This document shows positions 1 to 7,681 of a DNA stretch of 64,000 nt, piece by piece. Made by a program: the position numbers and the translations under genes. Origin of the DNA: Runella zeae DSM 19591 (GTDB lineage: Bacteria > Bacteroidota > Bacteroidia > Cytophagales > Spirosomataceae); NCBI RefSeq assembly GCF_000423565.1, contig NZ_KE384038.1, forward strand, positions 386,003-450,002, read 5' to 3'. Position 1 is the first letter of the stretch, and every line of letters starts with the position of its first letter. The notes beneath the pieces are model-generated. The model saw nothing but the letters and a program-made list of their open reading frames with translations. It did not search any database and had not been told where the DNA came from.

Positions 1-3000
1 AATGCACCCGTTGGCGTGTAAGTGAAACTGCTATCTGTGGCGTTGTAGACCACCGTACCGTTGGTAGGGTTGCTGATTCTGGTGACAGAAGCAAACTTGT
101 CGCCTTGCGGGTCAAAATCATTGGGCAACACCCGTACTTTCACCGGAACACCTACTTGCGTTTGACTCGCGTCGTCGTTGGCTATCACACTGTTGGTTGT
201 GAGTCGCGGCAAGACGTCAATGGTAACAGTAGCCGTATCGCACAAATTGATGCTACTGCAGACCACATAGCAGAACCTGTCCGTTCCTACGAAGTTGTTA
301 TTTGGAGTGTAGGTATAGTTACCGTTGGCTTGCATCACCACTGTGCCGTGTTGTGGTGGGCAGATGCTCGGTATTGTGGTGTTGACCGTCAATGGTAATC
401 CTTGTGGGTCATCATCATTGGTCAATACGTTACCTGTGACAGGGGTGTTAATAGGCGTATTGTTGAAATCATCAGTGGCTACTGGCGGACGTGCGCTCAC
501 GGTGATGATTAAATTTGCATTATCACACAAACCAGTAGGATCACAGACTTTGTAAGGAATAGTAACAACTCCCACAAAATTTAAAGCTGGGGTAAAGGTA
601 AATGAACCATTGTTTGTTGTGTCCCACACAATAATTCCTTCACTTAATAACGGTGCCGCCAAAGGATCAAATAATAATTCGGACAACGTATTGTCAGGAT
701 CGGAATCATTGGGGGCTACTGTGCCGCTGACGGGTGTATTGAAAGGAGTTGTATACGGGTCATCAACTGCTACTGGCGGCTGACAATTCGGAGGGGTAAA
801 AGTGCCAGAGGCAGAGGCGGTACAACCATTGGCGTCAGTTACGGTTACGGTATAAGTGCCTGTTGATAAACCAGTTAGGTCTTTAGTTGTAATATTGCCA
901 AGAGACCATAAGTAGGTGTATGGTCCAACCCCACCTGTCACTACTGAAAATGCTTTACCATCAATTCCCTGGCAACTGCTGTTTTCAATCAATACGCTTA
1001 CTGAGAGCGTAGGGGCACTACCAACGGTAGCGGAGATAGTTTTGGTACAGCCTAATGCATCAGTCACTGTGACATTGTAGGTACCTGCCGATAGGTTTGA
1101 AGGATCTTGGATATTCCCAATGGCGGTTGGACCAGTCCATACGTACGAGAATGGACCTGTTCCATTTTGGATGATTAAATCTATGGCACCCTTGTTGATA
1201 GCACACGAAGAGGTATTTGACACGTTGACAAATAGCTCTATTTCAGTTGTGGGTTCAGTAATCACTACCGAGGCGGTAGCCGTACACCCATTGGCATCCG
1301 TAACGAATACATTGTATGTACCAGCCGCTAACCCTGTAGCCGTCGTGGTCATTGCTCCATTGGACCAAATGTACGTGTAAGGGGCTGTTCCACCACTACC
1401 CGTAACCGTTGCTTCACCATTGCTTCCCCCTTTGCATGTTACACTTTTTGTTTGTGAAGCAGTAGCTGTTAAAAGAGTAGGTTGCGTAACGGGGCTTGCC
1501 GTTAATGTTTTCACACAACCGATGTTGTCCGTAACAGTAACTGAATAAGTCCCTGCTGCCAAACCTGAAATATCTTCTGTGGAGGCACCATTGGACCAGC
1601 TAAACGTAACGGGTGCAACGCCACCAGTAACGATGAGGTTTACTCTACCGTTGGTGTTGCCAAAACAACTGATAGGGGTAGTTATAGACGATAGCGAAAG
1701 GCTGGAGGTATTATTAACCGTAAAGGTTTTAGAAACTTTACATCCGGCGTTATCGGTCACTTCTAAGGTGTAGTTACCCGCTACTAAATTGGTACGATCT
1801 TTTGAAGTAGGGCCATCTATCCATTTATAGGTATAAATTGAAGAACCACCTGTTACGGATACTGTTATAGCACCGGTTGCACTTCCAGTACAAAGTGCAT
1901 TGGTAATTGCCCCCGTTATGATGATTTGGATGGGTTGACCCACTGAGGTTGTGAATACTTGCTTACACAAGTTTGCATCGGTAACTGTCACCGAATAATC
2001 TCCTGCTGGTACATTAGACAGGTTTTGATTGGTCGAACCGTTACTCCATAGATAGGTATAAGTAGGTGTACCACCGCCACTTATAAGAGAAATCTGGCCA
2101 GTGGATGCTCCAAAACAATCCGCCTCAGTAGGCGTTATCGTAGCAGATATGGGGGCAGTTGGACCGGAAATTGTAAATATGTTTGATGTAATCGAACAGC
2201 CATTGGCATCGGTTACCACTACATTATAGTCTCCAGGATTCAGCCCACTGATATCTTGGGTAGTAGCACCGGTATTCCATCCATATGTATACGGTGGCGT
2301 ACCGCCGGTAGCCGTGATATCTATACTTCCATTCGCATCCCCAAAACACAACACGTTGGTTGTGCCAACAGGAGTTACCGCAACCAAAGAGGAAGGTTGG
2401 GTAATCACCATGTTTACCAGTGGGAAGGTGCAACCATTCGCATCAGTGATGGTCACATTGTACGTACCTGCTGGGCGATTAATGATGTCTTTTGTAGTCG
2501 CTGTGAAGCTGTTTGGACCCGTCCAAGCGTAGGTATAGGGTGCTGTACCGCCGGTTACGGTCAATACAATTTGACCATTTGTACCATTGCGACAACTTAC
2601 ATTGGAAATAACCCGGGTAGCACCTAAAGCCGCACTTGGCTGAGTGAGTACGATGGTCTGCGTTGCGGTACAGCCATTGGCGTCAGTGACTGTTACTTGG
2701 TAAGTACCTGCTCCTATAGAAGACTGGTCTTGGATATTACCCGAAAAAGGAACTGAGTTACGAGTCCATGCGTAGCTGTACGGTGAAGTACCACCCGATA
2801 CGCTCAAGTCTATGCTTCCAGTTAAGCCTCCGAAGCAATTGACATTCGTTTTAACATGATCCAGCACAATCCCCGCTGGCTGCGTGATGGTAGCGGATGT
2901 AGTACTTACACATCCGGTGGCATCCCTCACAGTTACGCTGTAAGTGCCAGCAGTTAATCCCGTTCTGTCTTCAGTAGTGGCTCCATCAGACCACAAGTAG

Positions 3001-5870
3001 GTGTAAGGGGCTGTGCCGCCCGTCACAGTCACGTTTATAGTTCCGGTGCTTGCACCGTTACAGGTTACATTTGTCTTTGTGTTTGTAACAGTCGGTCCGT
3101 CTGTACTGATGACGGCAACGGTTGAAGTCTGAAAACAGCCTTTTGAATCCGTGACCGTTAAGGTATAACTACCACTACTCAAATTAGTCAAGTCTTCGGT
3201 GGTGGCCCCGTTATTCCAACTGTAATTATAAGCAGGTGTACCACCAGTTACTGTAATATTAATGGCTCCATTTGATTGGTTACAGGTAGCATTTGTGACC
3301 GACGCCGTGGTAAGTACTGGGTTATCTTCTACCGTAACGTTGACGGTAGCTGTGGCCTGACAGCCTGAAGCATCCGTCACAACGACTGTATAAGTACCGT
3401 TGTGAATGGCTGCATTTGCATTAAGTATGGTGGGGTTCGCACTAGACGACGTAAAGCCGCTTGGCCCCGTCCATGAATAAGAAACCCCACCAGTAGCCAA
3501 CAAACTGATTGTTCTATCTTTACAAATAGGCAATACTACGGAGGCTTGTGCGGTGGGTTGAATGACATCTACATCAATGCAAGTCTGGGCACTTTCATTA
3601 CAATTATTCACCGCTACAACGCACACTTGATAAGTCCCGGGCGTGACACCGGTCCAATTAACCCTGATTTCTGGCGTACCTTGTCCTGATACAATGATTG
3701 CCCCAGCAGGAACCGTCCAAGTATAGGATATATTGGCAGGGTCGGGAGTAACAGAGAATACCTCTGCGACGCTGCTCCGACAAATATCAATGGGGTCGCA
3801 ATTGCTGGGGACATTCAAAACAATATTGCCACTCGAAACCGTACAGCCTTTCGAATCGGTAACGGTCAGACTATACGTACCTGCGGCTAAGCCTGCTCGG
3901 TTAGCAGTATTATTGGTTCCAGCTATGTCTGCCCAGTCATAGGTATAAGGCGCAGTTCCTCCGATTACGGTAGGAGTAATGCTTCCTGAGGCAAAACATT
4001 GTGGCTGTACGGTTAATTGGCTAACAGCCAAAGCTGCCGAAGGCTGCGTAATTATAACGTTAACGGTCTCCTCACAACCGCCATTATCTTTTACAGTAAT
4101 GATGTAAGCACCAGCAGTTAGGTTGGTAAACGTACCTGAGTTACCAAAAGCACCACTTCCCAGTTTATATGTATATGGTGCAAGTCCGTTTGCACCTGCC
4201 ACAGTGACCGCACCGGTGGAGGCACCAAAGCAATTGATATTCGTTTGAGATGTCACGGAAGCAGTGATAGCACCACAAAATAACGTAAGCGCCGCTGAGC
4301 GTTTGAGTCGGATACAATCATTGGAACTATGCGTGACCAGCACGAAATACGTATTCCCGTATAACCCCGTACTGTTCGATATATTGAGCGTAGCGGTTGT
4401 TACGCCACTATATACACCCGTGTTTGCCAGGGCTGTTCCCCCAGCATCAGGGTCTCCCAAATACCATTGGTATAATAGATTCGCGTTGGAGTTGCCGGCT
4501 GTACCGTAGCTGGGCGTACCGCTACTGTACGAGGTAGCGTTATCACCGCGAGCAGAGATACTAAAAGTAGCCGGTGCAGCCGCTGCCACAGCCTGATTGC
4601 CTGGGGGGGTCAGAATAATAACCTGTGTAGCTACCTGACTGCCACCAACGGTTTGACCGGCACCCGCAGCTGTTGGGACACCGTTTGAGCCAACGCCTCC
4701 GGTGAGCCGGCCATTGGCATCTATATTGGCTGCCGTAAAGCTGCCACCGCCTTCTATGGCATCGGCGCATCCGTCCCCGTCAGAATCATTATCTAATGAA
4801 TTAATCAGGCCATCTCCGTCTGTGTTGCCAGACCCCTCCACGGTATCCAATATGCCGTCGTTATCATCGTCTAAATCGCACGCGTCCGAAATATTATCCC
4901 CGTCGGAGTCGGGTAAACTACCGACTACAAGGGGGTTGGGGGTGAGCGTCGTTTGATTCGTTATATTATTGGCGTCTCGTATCTGCACCGTATAGTTTCC
5001 AGCCGTAAGGCTGTTAAATACATTGCTGTTTTGCCAAGTACCGGAGTTGACTCGGTATTGGTACGTACCGCTTCCTCCAGTTGGGTTAGATACGGTTATG
5101 GTTCCATTGGCTACACCGATACAGGCATCCGTTTTAGCGGCTGTTCCTCCTACTGGTGGCAGCGAATAGTTGACAATAAGCTGTGGACGGTTATTCGCAT
5201 CAGTTGCATCATCGCTGTACATGTAGTACCAAGATTCTTCTTTGTCACCTACAAGGGTTGAAGGTACTATCCCCAAACCATGATTCGGAGAGGTACCATT
5301 GTACCACTCCTGCACCAACGACGTAATGGTGATATTATAGACTGTACCCGTAGCATCAGATGCACCAGCTGTTAGTGTACCATAATTTGTACCTGCGTAA
5401 CTCCCGCCAGTCCAGCTGCCGCTTCCGGGGGTGTTCCAGGTGGCCCCTGATCCATTGGCGTTACAGGAGTTGCCTTCATCCCAAGACGTCGTAACCCTTC
5501 TGATGATTGACGTAAACGATGAACCTTTCTCGTTATCCCATCCTGTACCGTTTGGAGCGTGTACCATTCGGAGGGTTGCCGAGGTGATCGTTGCCCCGGC
5601 CGGGATAGTTGACAAATCAAATTGAATGAGGGGGTTTTGCTGGTAATTGGTCGCATTGTCTGGACCGATCCCCTGGCAAGAGCCAAAGTTTCGGGTATTG
5701 GCCCCTTTATAAACCTGAGTTGCTTTGGATGAGGTAATGGTCACAGTCTGGGCATGGATAACCCCCACAACCCCCAAAAACAGGTATAAAAGAACTGTGA
5801 TACGCGACAAACGACAATAAATCTGAGAAGACTTATTGTTTATTTGCTTAGTTACGTAGATGGTTTCCAT
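1..5870 (-). CDS. Giant secreted multidomain adhesin-like protein: DNRLRE, thrombospondin type 3, SprB and cadherin-like repeats (C-terminus beyond window)
   Basis: The frame is open from the ATG at 5870 to the left edge, about 1,956 codons, and I checked its phase at several points (near 4910, 3248, 1853 and 11). A signal peptide (residues 1-41, ending VIHAQ) comes first. A DNRLRE-type domain follows (about 42-245, with IQFDLSTIPAGA and VQEWYNG). Next are an SprB-like unit, Asp-rich thrombospondin type 3 repeats (about 320-370, DSDGDNISDACDLDDDNDG), an Ig/PKD-like stretch (about 680-765) and about fourteen SprB repeats of 75-80 residues (to about 1693). The visible end has cadherin-like Big_9 units (VAVDDPYTTPFNTPVSG type). 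The protein is presumably exported by the type IX secretion system to the cell surface, but the sorting domain would lie outside the window. It sits 46 bp behind the fused spermidine-synthase-like gene and is probably co-transcribed. Its ligand is unknown. The domain architecture is clear; the adhesin role is inferred. Confidence 0.88.
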   Translation of the reverse strand, partial: METIYVTKQINNKSSQIYCRLSRITVLLYLFLGVVGVIHAQTVTITSSKATQVYKGANTRNFGSCQGIGPDNATNYQQNPLIQFDLSTIPAGATITSATLRMVHAPNGTGWDNEKGSSFTSIIRRVTTSWDEGNSCNANGSGATWNTPGSGSWTGGSYAGTNYGTLTAGASDATGTVYNITITSLVQEWYNGTSPNHGLGIVPSTLVGDKEESWYYMYSDDATDANNRPQLIVNYSLPPVGGTAAKTDACIGVANGTITVSNPTGGSGTYQYRVNSGTWQNSNVFNSLTAGNYTVQIRDANNITNQTTLTPNPLVVGSLPDSDGDNISDACDLDDDNDGILDTVEGSGNTDGDGLINSLDNDSDGDGCADAIEGGGSFTAANIDANGRLTGGVGSNGVPTAAGAGQTVGGSQVATQVIILTPPGNQAVAAAAPATFSISARGDNATSYSSGTPSYGTAGNSNANLLYQWYLGDPDAGGTALANTGVYSGVTTATLNISNSTGLYGNTYFVLVTHSSNDCIRLKRSAALTLFCGAITASVTSQTNINCFGASTGAVTVAGANGLAPYTYKLGSGAFGNSGTFTNLTAGAYIITVKDNGGCEETVNVIITQPSAALAVSQLTVQPQCFASGSITPTVIGGTAPYTYDWADIAGTNNTANRAGLAAGTYSLTVTDSKGCTVSSGNIVLNVPSNCDPIDICRSSVAEVFSVTPDPANISYTWTVPAGAIIVSGQGTPEIRVNWTGVTPGTYQVCVVAVNNCNESAQTCIDVDVIQPTAQASVVLPICKDRTISLLATGGVSYSWTGPSGFTSSSANPTILNANAAIHNGTYTVVVTDASGCQATATVNVTVEDNPVLTTASVTNATCNQSNGAINITVTGGTPAYNYSWNNGATTEDLTNLSSGSYTLTVTDSKGCFQTSTVAVISTDGPTVTNTKTNVTCNGASTGTINVTVTGGTAPYTYLWSDGATTEDRTGLTAGTYSVTVRDATGCVSTTSATITQPAGIVLDHVKTNVNCFGGLTGSIDLSVSGGTSPYSYAWTRNSVPFSGNIQDQSSIGAGTYQVTVTDANGCTATQTIVLTQPSAALGATRVISNVSCRNGTNGQIVLTVTGGTAPYTYAWTGPNSFTATTKDIINRPAGTYNVTITDANGCTFPLVNMVITQPSSLVAVTPVGTTNVLCFGDANGSIDITATGGTPPYTYGWNTGATTQDISGLNPGDYNVVVTDANGCSITSNIFTISGPTAPISATITPTEADCFGASTGQISLISGGGTPTYTYLWSNGSTNQNLSNVPAGDYSVTVTDANLCKQVFTTSVGQPIQIIITGAITNALCTGSATGAITVSVTGGSSIYTYKWIDGPTSKDRTNLVAGNYTLEVTDNAGCKVSKTFTVNNTSSLSLSSITTPISCFGNTNGRVNLIVTGGVAPVTFSWSNGASTEDISGLAAGTYSVTVTDNIGCVKTLTASPVTQPTLLTATASQTKSVTCKGGSNGEATVTGSGGTAPYTYIWSNGAMTTTATGLAAGTYNVFVTDANGCTATASVVITEPTTEIELFVNVSNTSSCAINKGAIDLIIQNGTGPFSYVWTGPTAIGNIQDPSNLSAGTYNVTVTDALGCTKTISATVGSAPTLSVSVLIENSSCQGIDGKAFSVVTGGVGPYTYLWSLGNITTKDLTGLSTGTYTVTVTDANGCTASASGTFTPPNCQPPVAVDDPYTTPFNTPVSGTVAPNDSDPDNTLSELLFDPLAAPLLSEGIIVWDTTNNGSFTFTPALNFVGVVTIPYKVCDPTGLCDNANLIITVSARPPVATDDFNNTPINTPVTGNVLTNDDDPQGLPLTVNTTIPSICPPQHGTVVMQANGNYTYTPNNNFVGTDRFCYVVCSSINLCDTATVTIDVLPRLTTNSVIANDDASQTQVGVPVKVRVLPNDFDPQGDKFASVTRISNPTNGTVVYNATDSSFTYTPTGA
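790..4260 (-). repeat. Array of SprB-type repeats inside the giant adhesin gene
   Basis: Coding units recur every roughly 220-245 bp. Each encodes a core like VTGGTAPYTYxWxxG, then a turn with GLxAGTYxVTVTDxxGC. WxxG cores fall near 2990, 2765, 2520, 2275, 2045, 1815, 1595, 1365, 1135 and 905. The units have diverged at DNA level, so this is an old protein-repeat expansion rather than a recent tandem DNA repeat. A second array of five units lies at about 7740-8930 in the neighbouring SprB gene. Confidence 0.85.
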
Positions 5871-5916
5871 AGTATAGCTTTTGATTCGATTGACACATAA
5901 AATTCTTTATTGATGA

Positions 5917-7563
5917 TTAGTAAATAGGGACTCCTTTTTTGATGAGTCCATTTACAGTGTATTCAATCTTATTCTTTCTCCAATTCAATACAGTTGGAGT
6001 ATTCAATAATTCTAAGTTCGGTTTGTCATCCGTCATTACCTCCACATCCCCCAATTCATAAGCGGACGCTGATATTGGGGCATAATCTGCCGCTGAGAAG
6101 TGATCGTTCGGCATTAGCTCATTATATCTTAAATTTTGGCTGAGGGCCTCTTTGATATTCAGTGAACCTGAGGTTCCGTAGAGCAATAAATCAGCAGATA
6201 GCGATTTGTTTTCATTCTTAACCGCAAACATTTTGTATCCAATAGATTCAAAAGTTTTGATGACCGAACGAGGAGCACGTGAAAGTTTGGGGTCTTCAGT
6301 GTCCAATTGACCCTGAAAATTCACGATCACCAAGGCATCTCTGTTTAATGCCATTTTTAACTCTCTTAAACCTTCTTGGGTAAACATGTGGGAGGGCTGT
6401 ACCTCTCCATTTACAATATCCAATATGACCACATCATATTTTTTAGCGGTATTTCGAATGTAATGGCGTGCGTCATCAATGATCAGATTAGCAGAGGTGG
6501 GATAATAACCAAACCATTTTTCAGCGATAACCGGAATCCGTTCGTCCAACTCCACAATATCAAGTTCAAACCCAAGTCGAATCAAATTATGGGCAATACT
6601 TCCTCCCCCCATTCCCAGTAGCAAAGCCTTACTCTTAGCTGGCTTTATCCCTGCTAAAGCCGTCACTTTATGGGGATATCTCCATACTGAAAATGGCTCA
6701 ATGCCAACATTCGTAAACGTTTGGTCTATTCCATTTAGCAACAACTGCCTTGTGTTAACTGGACGGCCGTCTTTGGCAAAACCTTTGTGATCTACAACCG
6801 TCCATTCTCCCAATATACCGCTTGACTGATACTGTATTGTAATAGCCGGATCAGCGGTAGGTTTGCTGTAGACGAACGGAACAGAAAAAATAAAAAGGAC
6901 AAAGGAAAGAACAGCCTGCGTTTTTTGTTTTCGGCTCAACATACCGACTGCGGAAACGACTATCAGCACAAGCCCTGTAAAAGTGGCCGTTGTTCGGATA
7001 CCGAGCTCGGGTATGAGCACAAAACCCGCAAGAAATGTAGCGAGTATGCCCCCTACTGTAGAAATGGCATAGATGGTACCAGCTGTTTGCCCTGCATTTG
7101 CCTCGGATTGATTGATGAGCTGTATGATGATGGGAGAAACCATCCCCATGCAAAAAATGGGAGGCAATAAGTAGATTGAAACCGAGATTAATGAGCCGAT
7201 ACGAACTCCCAGATCGGCCGTAGCCATCATGATAGCGGGTGCAATTCGGGGGGCAATGATTGTTAATATTGCTCCGACAGCAAGTACTGCAAACAGCGGG
7301 CTTTTGTCTTTGTATTTATTAGAAACACTGCCACCAATGAAATAGCCGCCAGAAAGAGCAATGAGCGTAACGCCCAATACCGAGGCCCAAACATACATGG
7401 AGGTGCCATAGAACGGGGCTACAATCTTTGCACCCAGTAGCTCTATGATCATAACCGCAGCCCCCTCCACAAAAGACACTATTAGAAATAGATTCCTTTG
7501 GCTGGGTTGTACTACATTATCTTTACGTGCAGTACCAAGTTTATTTTTCAGTTTGTATTCCAT
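5917..7563 (-). CDS. Membrane-fused spermidine-synthase-like (aminopropyltransferase-fold) protein
   Basis: 548 aa. The N-terminal half (about residues 25-235) is strongly hydrophobic with several membrane segments, as in MFS/spermidine-synthase fusions. The C-terminal half is a Rossmann methyltransferase/SpeE-like domain, with a nucleotide loop LLLGMGGGS near residue 318, the acidic VELDERI for ribose binding, DDARHYI, and a DVVILDIVNGE segment. In true spermidine synthases the last segment reads about D-S-S/T-D-P. Here the second Asp is absent, so transfer of an aminopropyl group to putrescine is doubtful. The gene lies between two SprB-repeat genes, 118 bp and 46 bp away, all on the minus strand. 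That suggests an operon and perhaps a role connected with the surface proteins rather than bulk polyamine synthesis. Family assignment is solid; substrate is unknown. Confidence 0.85.
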   Translation of the reverse strand: MEYKLKNKLGTARKDNVVQPSQRNLFLIVSFVEGAAVMIIELLGAKIVAPFYGTSMYVWASVLGVTLIALSGGYFIGGSVSNKYKDKSPLFAVLAVGAILTIIAPRIAPAIMMATADLGVRIGSLISVSIYLLPPIFCMGMVSPIIIQLINQSEANAGQTAGTIYAISTVGGILATFLAGFVLIPELGIRTTATFTGLVLIVVSAVGMLSRKQKTQAVLSFVLFIFSVPFVYSKPTADPAITIQYQSSGILGEWTVVDHKGFAKDGRPVNTRQLLLNGIDQTFTNVGIEPFSVWRYPHKVTALAGIKPAKSKALLLGMGGGSIAHNLIRLGFELDIVELDERIPVIAEKWFGYYPTSANLIIDDARHYIRNTAKKYDVVILDIVNGEVQPSHMFTQEGLRELKMALNRDALVIVNFQGQLDTEDPKLSRAPRSVIKTFESIGYKMFAVKNENKSLSADLLLYGTSGSLNIKEALSQNLRYNELMPNDHFSAADYAPISASAYELGDVEVMTDDKPNLELLNTPTVLNWRKNKIEYTVNGLIKKGVPIY

Positions 7564-7681
7564 TAGAAATCTCTATTATTTTTTCTTTCCTTCAAGATCG
7601 AATCTGGTTCAGACAATCAATAGGTATGCTTTTGAACATCCTTTTTTGAATGCCATCATCTTATTAGAGCCGTTAAAAATG

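Noticed and set aside
790-4260. Regular repeats of about 230 bp suspected as CRISPR or satellite
   Set aside because: They are in-frame protein repeats (SprB) with diverged DNA, without short direct repeats and unique spacers.
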